Under the pieces are notes generated by a model that ran no database searches, was not told the origin of the DNA, and saw only the letters and a program-made list of their open reading frames with translations. Positions 30,529 through 41,400 of a stretch of DNA of 64,000 nt are shown piece after piece (position 1 is the stretch's first letter; every line of letters begins with the position of its first letter). A program made the position numbers and the translations under genes. Origin of the DNA: Astropecten irregularis (Eukaryota; Echinodermata; Asteroidea; Paxillosida; Astropectinidae); NCBI GenBank assembly GCA_963971285.1, contig OZ020252.1:16281662-16345661 (forward strand), written 5' to 3'.

Positions 30529-31011
30529 GGGTGCACCACACTAAATAAACTCCCATTGACCTTAGTGTAAAATCCCTCAACTTCACAGTTCAAAAAAACC
30601 CATCCAGAAGTTTCTCAGTTGTTGGTGCAATAGTGTAAATGATAGTGTGAACTCTCATCTACCCAATTCTTTTCAATTTTTGGTTGGGTAACCGATTGGA
30701 TTTTTTGCTAATTGCCCCAAGAAAAAAACACCCCCGAAATGTCCTTCTTCCGTAACCGACTTGCTACGAGTTTTCATGAAGCAACCCTCCACGTTCAAGA
30801 CAATGTAGGACCGGATTTTAAACCAAAATATCTCAAGTCTCCACAACAGGCTGAAACACTGAACCCCCAGGTTGTCATAACCAGTCAAAACTACACAATA
30901 TATTAATTGCACGACCCCCCAAATTGCATATTTAAAAAACATTTGAGGGTACACACATTATGATAATCAGCTCGGCGCATTGATTTTTGAGCTATTTAGT
31001 GTGGTGCATCC
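30529..31011. mobile_element. Element E, copy 2
   Basis: 483 bp, flanked on both sides by TATA, otherwise as copy 1 without the 6-bp stretch. Confidence 0.75.
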
Positions 31012-31981
31012 TATAAGGGGGGTAAACTTTTTTAATTGGTTGTCCAATTAGGCTCAAAGTGTAGAGTTTATGACACTGAGCTCATATGTGAAAACAAAAT
31101 TGAAAAATATTATTGCGTTTTTCTACGGCACGGCTTAATGTGTTAGGTCGTTGACCCGTGGTGGCCATACAAACGTGCACATTCTCCCTTATAATATTGT
31201 GTACACCCCATGGAAAGTCGGGCTCTGAATCCACATATTATTTCCTCACAAAGTTATCTTATGGCTATTTTAGGATGCAATGATGCTCAGACCATTACAT
31301 ATAGTTTAATTAATCAAGGCGAGGGTGTCATTTCACATGGAAAAGTGGTGTAAGGTCAGGGTTGGCCTGTTTGGTTGTGGGGGGGGGGGGGGGCGTTTAG
31401 GCTATTCCGTGGAATATTTCTGCCCCAGTATCCATATTAAGACATAATGATGAACTTTTTTTGGATTATTCAATGCATATTACATTTCACCAAATTTCGC
31501 TGTCCTTGAGAATAATCATTTCCCCTCTGAAAAGTGAGAAAGAGGCGATTAGGGTTGTCAGCGTGTGGGCGGGGCTTGCTAGGGTTGGGTCTAGGTCTGG
31601 AGCCCCGGCTGGGGTTAGGGTTGGAATCAGAGCGATTTAGGGTTAAGAATTGGTCTTAGGGTTGAATTTTGGGGGCTAGGTTTACAATTTAGGGGATTGG
31701 GTTGGAATTTCGGCCGGCTAGGGTTACAATTTTGGGTCTAATGGGGTTAAAAGTTGCCGCCCACCTTCGTCTAAACAAAACTCGTAGGATGTAGAAAAGA
31801 CAATGTAAGTTGAGTAATACAAGGTTTTATGCGTATTAGGATTGATGTTTTCAGGAAATAATTAACAAAATCTGATGAGAAACTTGGTCTTATACAGTTT
31901 CTTTTCGTTCTCGCCTCTCACAACAGAGTGGTGGCGCTATCACAAAATGGCTACCGATGCGCCGCCATCTTGTGACCTATA

Positions 31982-32464
31982 GGGTGCACCACACTAAATA
32001 AACTCCCATTGACCTTAGTGTAAAATCCCTCAACTTCACAGTTCAAAAAAACCCATCCAGAAGTTTCTCAGTTGTTGGTGCAATAGTGTAAATGATAGTG
32101 TGAACTCTCATCTACCCAATTCTTTTCAATTTTTGGTTGGGTAACCGATTGGATTTTTTGCTAATTGCCCCAAGAAAAAAACACCCCCGAAATGTCCTTC
32201 TTCCGTAACCGACTTGCTACGAGTTTTCATGAAGCAACCCTCCACGTTCAAGACAATGTAGGACCGGATTTTAAACCAAAATATCTCAAGTCTCCACAAC
32301 AGGCTGAAACACTGAACCCCCAGGTTGTCATAACCAGTCAAAACTACACAATATATTAATTGCACGACCCCCCAAATTGCATATTTAAAAAACATTTGAG
32401 GGTACACACATTATGATAATCAGCTCGGCGCATTGATTTTTGAGCTATTTAGTGTGGTGCATCC
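31982..32464. mobile_element. Element E, copy 3
   Basis: 483 bp, flanked by TATA on both sides and essentially identical to copy 2. Confidence 0.75.
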
Positions 32465-33436
32465 TATAAGGGGGGTAAACTTTTTTAATTGGTTGTCCAA
32501 TTAGGCTCAAAGTGTAGAGTTTATGACACTGAGCTCATATGTGAAAACAAAATTGAAAAATATTATTGCGTTTTTCTACGGCACGGCTTAATGTGTTAGG
32601 TCGTTGACCCGTGGTGGCCATACAAACGTGCACATTCTCCCTTATAATATTGTGTACACCCCATGGAAAGTCGGGCTCTGAATCCACATATTATTTCCTC
32701 ACAAAGTTATCTTATGGCTATTTTAGGATGCAATGATGCTCAGACCATTACATATAGTTTAATTAATCAAGGCGAGGGTGTCATTTCACATGGAAAAGTG
32801 GTGTAAGGTCAGGGTTGGCCTGTTTGGTTGTGGGGGGGGGGGGGGGGGCGTTTAGGCTATTCCGTGGAATATTTCTGCCCCAGTATCCATATTAAGACAT
32901 AATGATGAACTTTTTTTGGATTATTCAATGCATATTACATTTCACCAAATTTCGCTGTCCTTGAGAATAATCATTTCCCCTCTGAAAAGTGAGAAAGAGG
33001 CGATTAGGGTTGTCAGCGTGTGGGCGGGGCTTGCTAGGGTTGGGTCTAGGTCTGGAGCCCCGGCTGGGGTTAGGGTTGGAATCAGAGCGATTTAGGGTTA
33101 AGAATTGGTCTTAGGGTTGAATTTTGGGGGCTAGGTTTACAATTTAGGGGATTGGGTTGGAATTTCGGCCGGCTAGGGTTACAATTTTGGGTCTAATGGG
33201 GTTAAAAGTTGCCGGCCACCTTCGTCTAAACAAAACTCGTAGGATGTAGAAAAGACAATGTAAGTTGAGTAATACAAGGTTTTATGCGTATTAGGATTGA
33301 TGTTTTCAGGAAATAATTAACAAAATCTGATGAGAAACTTGGTCTTATACAGTTTCTTTTCGTTCTCGCCTCTCACAACAGAGTGGTGGCGCTATCACAA
33401 AATGGCTACCGATGCGCCGCCATCTTGTGACCTATA

Positions 33437-33919
33437 GGGTGCACCACACTAAATAAACTCCCATTGACCTTAGTGTAAAATCCCTCAACTTCACAGTTCA
33501 AAAAAACCCATCCAGAAGTTTCTCAGTTGTTGGTGCAATAGTGTAAATGATAGTGTGAACTCTCATCTACCCAATTCTTTTCAATTTTTGGTTGGGTAAC
33601 CGATTGGATTTTTTGCTAATTGCCCCAAGAAAAAAACACCCCCGAAATGTCCTTCTTCCGTAACCGACTTGCTACGAGTTTTCATGAAGCAACCCTCCAC
33701 GTTCAAGACAATGTAGGACCGGATTTTAAACCAAAATATCTCAAGTCTCCACAACAGGCTGAAACACTGAACCCCCAGGTTGTCATAACCAGTCAAAACT
33801 ACACAATATATTAATTGCACGACCCCCCAAATTGCATATTTAAAAAACATTTGAGGGTACACACATTATGATAATCAGCTCGGCGCATTGATTTTTGAGC
33901 TATTTAGTGTGGTGCATCC
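33437..33919. mobile_element. Element E, copy 4 (right boundary of the array)
   Basis: 483 bp. The left flank is TATA and the right flank is CGAT, where unique sequence (GCGCGGCAGGTTGG) begins. Confidence 0.75.
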
Positions 33920-33923
33920 CGAT

Positions 33924-34301
33924 GCGCGGCAGGTTGGCGGGAAATTCAACATGAACTGCCCCATGCACCCATTTGGAGAGGAAATAAATCACTTTGATTT
34001 TGAATTTCTCCTGATAGAACGTCTGTTCACACTACATTGGCAGGGCATAATAAATCAACTTTTTGGTCCTGATTGTGATAAACATATGCAATATAATAAA
34101 ACTCACAGTGTGCTAGTAATTTTCACTTTCACATAATTTCACGGAGAAGAGACACATCTTTACAATTGAAAAAAAAAAATTGCAAGATAATTGGTCTACA
34201 GAACTTGATTGGGACAATAATTCCATTTAAGTCATATATTGGAATGAAAGAGTATGATTTATGTCTCATATACTTCCACCATGCATACACACAAATCTAA
34301 C
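33924..34301. other. No feature seen
   Basis: Unique AT-rich sequence to the right of the array. An 82-codon ORF starts inside element E and is not supported. Confidence 0.35.
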
Positions 34302-34305
34302 TTAA

Positions 34306-34685
34306 AGGGATTGCATACGTTTGGTAATTTGAGCCTATTGTTTGTTTCAAACCAATATAATTGTATATATATACCATAAAACTAACCTGTGAAAGTTTCA
34401 ATTCAAAAGGTGGTAGCGTTTGTGAGATTTTGGCGACAAACTAGAGCGGTTATTTCACGCCAGATAACAGTAAGTCAATAGCTGAGAAGCGTTACGGCCA
34501 TAACGCTTCTCAGATTCATAAATTTTGGAGATAAAAAGTGACATATTTTTCCATAACCGCGGTACTTCGAATTGAACGTTTCTCAATATGCATTATACTA
34601 TCCAAAGCAGCTGTACTTCTCACCAAGTAAGTTTTTATTGCCATACATAAATTTTCAGAGTCATTACCAAACGTATGCAATGCCT
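34306..34685. mobile_element. TTAA-type MITE family C
   Basis: TTAA at 34302-34305 and 34686-34689. The ends are AGGGATTGCATACGTTTGGT and ACCAAACGTATGCAATGCCT, near-perfect inverses. An internal hairpin (CTGAGAAGCGTTACGG against GCCATAACGCTTCTCAG) lies at 34480-34515. TTAA targets suggest a piggyBac or Kolobok-type source. Confidence 0.75.
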
Positions 34686-35054
34686 TTAAAATTAAAGTGA
34701 GCCTAAAAACTAAAAACAAATCCAAAATATAAAAGTGAAAAAGCCAAACCAAACCAAAACACAATATGCCTACCGTTTTTTTGTACGAGTTTGTCAAAGG
34801 GGTATAACATTGAAGAGAAGCACTAAACTGACAAAACAGATCAAGACAGATGGTATTTTATTCTGTACTGTCATTAATGCTCTAGTTCTTTATAAATTCC
34901 GTACTGTACAATCTACATCAATAGTATAAAAAGCACCACAAACTTCTTACAAATGCTGAAAAGAAAAATAATGTATTAGGATTATGCATGCTGAGGCCCT
35001 CTAGTGGTGAAAATGAGTCCATTCTGTTGGGGGGGGGGGGGGGGTTTGAGGACT

Positions 35055-35291
35055 GGGCCTTTTTCCAAACCTCGGCTCTGGCTCCGGCTCAGGCTCCGGC
35101 GCTGTCATCCATATGCTGAAAATGTAGGTTGTGGCTTTTCATTGAAGCTGAATCTCTGTTTTCTTGTTCAAAATAGAGTATCTACTTCCAAACTGTTACC
35201 AAAAGCCTCTATTTTGATTCCTGTTATTCAAAAATGGAGTCACGAAATGGAGCCGAAGCCTGAGCCGGAGCCGAGGTTCTGAAAAGGCCCC
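35055..35291. mobile_element. TIR element D, 'CCTCGGCTCCGGCTC' family
   Basis: Left GGGCCTTTTTCCAAACCTCG, right GAGCCGAGGTTCTGAAAAGG plus CCCC, with repeated GGCTC/GAGCC hexamers in the arms. It is preceded by a 16-base G run (35029-35044). Relatives are at 48.23 and 62.28 kb. Confidence 0.6.
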
Positions 35292-35329
35292 TGTCTTGTT
35301 CTACTAAGGGAAAAAAATTATACATTAAA

Positions 35330-35529
35330 NNNNNNNNNNNNNNNNNNNNNNNNNNNNNNNNNNNNNNNNNNNNNNNNNNNNNNNNNNNNNNNNNNNNNNN
35401 NNNNNNNNNNNNNNNNNNNNNNNNNNNNNNNNNNNNNNNNNNNNNNNNNNNNNNNNNNNNNNNNNNNNNNNNNNNNNNNNNNNNNNNNNNNNNNNNNNNN
35501 NNNNNNNNNNNNNNNNNNNNNNNNNNNNN
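35330..35529. other. Assembly gap (200 N)
   Basis: A run of exactly 200 undetermined bases, so probably a gap of unknown true size. Confidence 0.95.
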
Positions 35530-36392
35530 AAAAATAAAATAAAAACCTCCCTCCCTACCTAGAAAATTTGGAAGAGGTGGACGCTAAACAATTTTTTTTT
35601 TTTTATGTGGCCTTAAATACATGATTACATTTGTTGCCCTTTTTATCTTGCTCAGTGTGGTTTTAAATGCACAGACCTGATTTAGTAGTGTCCCACATGG
35701 CTTCATTTCCAGTTCTATCCACGAAATATGTCTAACAATGATACAGTACATTACAAATGATTGAATCCAAAATGACAGCGATGTGCATTCAGCAAAATGC
35801 TTACAAAGCATAGAATCGGATGTATTTTTCAGAAGCTAACATGTTTTTAACATTCGTGAAATAGGCTTGATTTTGCGTGTAGTTATTATTAGGGTTTGAC
35901 AGTCCCAATCCCTGAAAACCAAGCAGGATCTTTCTCAAAGATTAAAGTATTAAACCAGTCTACAACTGCATATCTTTTTCATTTAGGTTCATAATCTAAC
36001 AGCATAATCTTAATTTCTATATTTTATATATGAGGTTTTCAAAGAGACCCTACAATTGCAATGGACTTTAAGCAAGGAAAAGACCAGAGAATCAATTGAC
36101 CTGATCCAAGGTTTGAGGTTTGCCAATGTGGTCAAATTAATTATGAACTGTACGTACACATCGGTCAATAACTGCAAAAATCATTATCTGTCCACAGGAG
36201 TCTGACGCATTGCGCCATACTCAGAGTGAGATCAAAACTCACGTTTCACGAATAGATTTGAAAATACCGTTTTTTTCACTGTTTTCTACAGTTTCCGATG
36301 ATAACATGAGCTGAAATATTCACAGGTTTGTTTTTATTTCATAACAAATCAAATTATGACCAGTCTGCAGCTGTTCCATCAACTTTACCAAT
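35530..36392. other. No gene seen; MITE remnant at right
   Basis: AT-rich. 36260-36392 matches the family-B MITE interior seen at 46.5 kb (CATGAGCTGAAA, GTTTGTTTTTATTTCATAAC). It is interrupted by the next element. Confidence 0.35.
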
Positions 36393-36400
36393 CCTGTATT

Positions 36401-36700
36401 CAGGCGCGGTTCTAGAGTCAAAATTTTTGGGGGGCTAGAAGAGCTATTATTTTTTGGGGGGGCTAGAAGACCCAATATTGTGGGTTCTTCTAACACTCGC
36501 TTCTGCTATGTCTTATTAGGGGTCGAAAAACATGCACATTATAGCCACCACAACGCGTTTTTTATGTAATTGGCGCTTAATAACTGAAAAAATCCAGTAT
36601 TTTCAAAAAAAATTTTTTTCACTTGCATTTTTTTGGGGGGGCTAGACAAAATTTTGGGGGGGCTACAGCCCCCCCTAGCCCCCCCGTAGAACCGCGCCTG
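36401..36700. mobile_element. 300-bp hAT-like MITE with 8-bp target duplication
   Basis: The ends CAGGCGCGGTTCTAGAGTC and TAGAACCGCGCCTG are inverted. The exact octamer CCTGTATT lies on both sides (36393-36400, 36701-36708). The arms hold GGGGGGCTAGA repeats. An 8-bp duplication and CAGG ends fit hAT. It inserted into an older MITE remnant. Confidence 0.75.
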
Positions 36701-37154
36701 CCTGTATTGTGGCTTTAAAACATCTATACAATTGGCCTCTGGTAGAATCCATGAAACTTGGTGAACGTGTAGGGTGAAGGTGAACTAGAAATCTTTAATT
36801 TCTTAAACATAACCTCTCCTGTCAAATACAGCTTGCTTGCTGTCAATTAAAACCCTTGCCACATGATGATCCAACGTTCATTACTTCAAACTGAGAAAAG
36901 TTTAATTCCACTACAAAAAATTGATACATGATAAGCCTGCTATCTACAGCATTTCTTATAAAAATTTATAATATTACGTACAATATATTGTTGATTAACA
37001 ATCAGCTTGTCAAAAAATGTGTGTATATTAAGCCAAGAAAAAAAGTAACTAAAGTAACTATTAAACTATGTACAATGAAGAATGTTTGATTCCGAATCGT
37101 GTTCTCATGTCAACAGCCCAAATGAGACTACACAATTCCCACAAGTAGACTAGT

Positions 37155-37261
37155 GGCCTGTTTGTTTATGGCGAATCCTGTGGATCCAGATCCCGTTTTA
37201 GCGTACCCTGCATAGGCGTGGATCCCAAAATATCGGATCCTTTGCATTAATCAAACAGGCC
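37155..37261. mobile_element. 107-bp TIR element, 'GGCCTGTTTG' family
   Basis: GGCCTGTTTGTTT against AATCAAACAGGCC, with GGATCC-containing arms. Related pieces are at 50704-50852 and 60455-60558. Confidence 0.55.
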
Positions 37262-37421
37262 CTAGAATAGACTAAAATAGACTAGTCCATCTTCAATCTG
37301 TTGAAACATCCATGTTCATAACTGGGACTAGTTAACTACTTCATGCTTTAGCTTTTGATATAGCCAACTTGAATAGCTATAGAACGATATAAATAAGTTG
37401 CCATAAAGGGAGATAAACTTC

Positions 37422-37653
37422 AATACTGGTTGGGCCAAGCCACTGAAACAACAGACCAGGCCTGGGTTTTGCCTGGGGTCTTGGACTTCTATAATCCCAT
37501 CAACTTCAACCCCCCTGGCATGTTCTGTATCATAGTTGGCACGTTCAGTCCACATTGATCATAATAATTATGCAGAAGCCAGGATTTATTGATTTTATGA
37601 GCTTTATTGCGTTGAAGGCTGACAAGAGAAGAGCTTCAGTCCCGAAGTCCTAG

Positions 37654-37696
<43 letters not shown>

Positions 37697-37743
37697 CCTG
37701 AGCTTGGCCTGGCTTTTCAGTGGCTGGGCCCGACCAGTGTTAA
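37422..37743. mobile_element. TIR element, 'ACTGGTTGGGCC' family, copy 2, with hexamer repeat
   Basis: Left CAATACTGGTTGGGCCAAGC (continuing CACTGAA), right TTCAGTGGCTGGGCCCGACC then AGTGTTAA. It contains a (GCCTGA)n run at 37653-37703 with one variant unit. Confidence 0.6.
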
Positions 37744-37899
37744 CATTTCTCTCCCTATTGTCTGTGGATTCATTAGATTTAAAAGTAGGTGCTAGCCGTT
37801 CGAAAACACCCAGGCTTTAATATTTTAAGCCAATTTATTTGAAGTGGTGTACCGTGGTGATCATCAGAGAGAATTCTGACCTTCTAGACCAGGGGCCAA

Positions 37900-38140
37900 T
37901 AATGCCAATTTCATAGAGCTACTTAAGCACCAAAATTAGCTTAAGCACCAAAAACCTTGGTAAATAAAATCAGTATGCCAGCCAAAATAAATTAATGTTA
38001 TGCTCAGCAAACAAATGCCGAATACAAGTCAATAGCAGTACACATCACATGAAAATGTGGTTGTTAATCCTGTTTAATCAAGGAAGACTTTTTACACTTA
38101 AGCACTTTTTGTGCTTCAGCAGCTCTATGAAATTGGCCTC
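37900..38140. mobile_element. TIR element G, 'AATTTCATAGAGCTGCTTAGCAC' family, copy 1
   Basis: CCAATTTCATAGAGCTACTT at left and CAGCTCTATGAAATTGGCC at right, separated by about 200 bp. A better copy is at 42066-42305. It lies in the 3' flank of the spondin gene. Confidence 0.6.
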
Positions 38141-38268
38141 TAATATTCAAAGGAAAGTAGTGAAGAGAGTTTTGGTCTTCAAAAAAAAAAGATTGATTGT
38201 TAGTTGCTGTGCGAACAGAATGGATCCTGCCTGTGTATTCCGAGTGTTTTCTGGGACATCCTAAGACC

Positions 38269-38441
38269 TCAGCATTCCACGGATGTACCGCAGACTCTCT
38301 CCTCTCTCCTGGGCCCACAGAGGGTCCCATCCCCACGGGATTTCTTCTTGATCTTCCTCATCCTTAGCTGGGTGCCCTCTGTGCCGCATGTCCGGCTGCA
38401 AGATGTCCAGCTGCCCCAGTCGGTCATCATGCAGTCACGAG
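38269..38441 (-). CDS. Spondin-like terminal exon: TSP1 repeat 2 and stop
   Basis: DCMMTDWGSWTSCSRTCGTE, then QLRMRKIKKKSRGDGTLC and RVCGTSVEC, followed at once by TGA. The protein ends on the last TSP1 cysteine. Confidence 0.88.
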
Positions 38442-41400
38442 CTGTAGGACCCAGAAAAACCAAAACATTCATACAACCGGTTCTTCTCAGAACCACACAT
38501 GCTCACGAAGGGGTACGTGGTGACGTCAAACTTTCTATGTACATGTACTTAATAATTCAAATCTTGCCTTTCAATTGGTTTGGCATGACGCTGGAACACC
38601 TGTCTGAAACAGGGGTAAATTTCTCTCTGTCATTCAGCTTTTATGAGAAAGATTCTGCTTAATAATTGCAAAGTTTGTTAAAATGTTGGAAGGGCCTTTC
38701 TGTGCATTTCGTTAAAATATTGAATTTGTCGGTGATGATGTATTAAACCTTATTTTATTATTTTGTGGCTTCCATACATATGAAATGAGAATAAGTAGGA
38801 AGGTGTCTTCACTTCCTGTTTTGAAAAAATGAACTTTTTTTGCACTGAAAAATATGTTTGTACGTGCAATAGTAACAATTTCGTGTTTCTATCATAATGG
38901 GAAGGTTTCTTAGGACTTTTCTCTATTAATCTTATATCTATATATCCTTTTTTTTTCAATAAGTAGCTTCTTCCTGGAATAAAAAAAATAAATAAACTAA
39001 TAAAACATATTGTTAAATTGAACTGATTAAAGGTAGTATCATACTTTGGTAAGAAACCAAAACAGAAATGTTCACATATTTACGTATAACTTTGAGGTTA
39101 TGAAGATGGTGCTGGTAGAAACCTACCGTTCAAACTTTTCCGCTTGAAATGGTGTATTTTTCTAGAAATTAGTAAAACAATGACCGAAAATGTTTGTGAT
39201 CTTTTAAAAGATCAAAAATAAAAGAGACAAGACTTAACAACTACTGTGGCTATTTTTCGTTGTTTTCTCAAAAAAGGGGGCAACGTATGGGACTGCAATT
39301 TTCACAGATGACTGTTACTTTATCTGTCTTGATATTTTTGCCCATGAATCTGTATTTCTTTAATAAAAACCAAAGTATGATACTACCTTTAAGTCAATCA
39401 AATATTAAAGTGACATGGGAACTAAAGCAAGGCCCTTGGCATTTCAGCCTCCTGACTTGTGGTTCTTGCAAACATGCAGCTTTCATCACGTCCAAACAAA
39501 AAAATTGTCAAATATCGATGAAACAGAATCACCCCGGCCAGGTAAATTACCTCATTATTACATTCTTTTGCTACAAAGTGAGAGCAAAACAAAAGGGTAT
39601 ATGAACAAAACTATGGAAACCTCAGGTTTTCCACCTGATTTCTTGTAGTCACTCGCTGACAATAATATCCATGCAAACACGAGTCTCTCATTCTGACTCA
39701 TTTTATGATCGGTGACAGGCAGCGACATACACATGTCCCCCAAAGCCCTGTGACCATCAACGCTTTTAACACAGAGAAACACAAAAGCAGTAACTAACTA
39801 ACTTGCTATGCACCGAGACTGAAAAAAAAAAATCTTCATAATCCATTTCACGAATGAGAATTCCGAACCGGAGGCATTTTATGTCATTCCATGTCATTTT
39901 CATTCATGTTTCCGATCCCTACCCCTAAATCCCCCCTCAACTGCAAACCTTTACTGAAAGACGGCAAAACGTGCTCTTCCCAAATGTCAAGCGGTTAATA
40001 ATGATGATAATATCGCCCCGGTGACTTACAGCACGGTTGATTGACGCATCTCTTCTTTTCTTTTTGCTTGCCGCAGGCCTGGCCGCCGTGCCGCGCCTTC
40101 ACCTTCACCATACGCTGTCGGATCATCATTCCCTTGCCGCACGTCCGCGAGCACTCCGACCAGTCTCCCCAGGGGGTCATCATGCAGTCCACTGGCTGTC
40201 GCCCTGGTAACAATCACATCAAACATTGTCATTAAACACAATCCTCCCATATTAAAAACAAATACAGTGGAACTTTGATAATATGAAGAGCACGAAAATT
40301 TTAGGTCCTAATCAGGCCTTCATTTTAAAAAATGAGGAAAGCTGCAAATCACTCTCCTGAAATCGACGTAGAGCATACTCATTACTAGTGAATGAAGATA
40401 GCAGTTTGCTCTTGCTAAACCAAGTTTTCATATTTGTCCGGTGTCAGAAAATAGAAAACATGCAAAATTTTGCTTGTCCTGTTGAAAAAGATTATAAGTC
40501 TGCCAACATGGGCAGCAGCACAAAGAAAACAAATGAAATATAGGATTTAAACCATCTTCCTTGCTGAGCCAAAATAAAAACCAAGTCTCATTTTCTAGAT
40601 ATGCTTACACTCTTTTTTATAAACGCACGAAAAATGAACAGTTTGAATCAGAATCGAGAGCTAAGGATGTTAGAAAACACTCAGGCCGGCGGTTTGATTT
40701 ATTTGTTGTATGTTAATGAAAAATAATTTGCTGTAGGAAGGGTTTCAAAGAAGGGCTCGATGGGCAGAGATGTGTAAAGTACATGACCCGCACATTTTAT
40801 TTTAAGTTGTTGAAAAGTGAAACAAGAAAATTTTGCAAGAGCAGGATTCAAACCTGCGACCCCCGGAATACAGTACCGGAGCTCTTACCAACTAAGCTAT
40901 CCAGCCCTATGTTGGTGGTGTCCCTAATAGTCAATTATCTTTGTTCGTTTGGCAGTCAGAAGCCATGAAACCATTCATACACAATCAAAGGCCGGACAAG
41001 TGATTGTAAAGGGTGGCCTTAATTTGGTTCACAACTGAAATAAGGTTTGCGATCGGGAATATAACAGTTCTGAGTGGCACTTCCGACCATCAAAGAAACC
41101 CATATAATGGAATTAAATGACAAACTGCATACGCAGAGCAGAATATCAAGGTTTAAAACGTTATCAAAGGTACTATCATACTTTGGAAGCATGCCGAAAC
41201 AGAAATCAATCACAGATTTACATAACTTGCAGGGTGTAAAGATGCTGATGGTAGAAACATACAGTTAAAATATTTCTGCCTGAAATGCTGTATTTATACA
41301 GAAAAGAGTGAAACCAATGACCAAAAACAATTTTGGTCTTTTTTGAGAAAAAAATAACAGTCAAATCATTAAACAAATTCTGTGGAAAATTTTCACTGTT

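Larger units (their letters stand above)
29073..33919. mobile_element. Composite tandem array: (element E + spacer S) x3 + E
   Basis: Four copies of a TIR element E (29073-29561, 30529-31011, 31982-32464, 33437-33919) alternate with three copies of a spacer S of about 970 bp. Periods are 1456, 1453 and 1455 bp, with only a handful of differences between units. E ends in GGGTGCACCACACTAAATA and its inverse, with one mismatch. The whole array is bracketed by CGAT (29069-29072 and 33920-33923), while every E/S junction inside shows TATA. So E once inserted at TATA in the source of S, and the multimer later entered this site as a unit with its own 4-bp duplication. No transposase is present. Confidence 0.8.

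Noticed and set aside
29217..33862. Repeated 93-95-codon minus ORFs and 64-codon plus ORFs at 29.2, 30.7, 32.1 and 33.6 kb
   Set aside because: They are the same two ORFs carried on each copy of element E. They overlap on opposite strands, lack any motif, and contain no splice or start context. Conservation is due to recent duplication.
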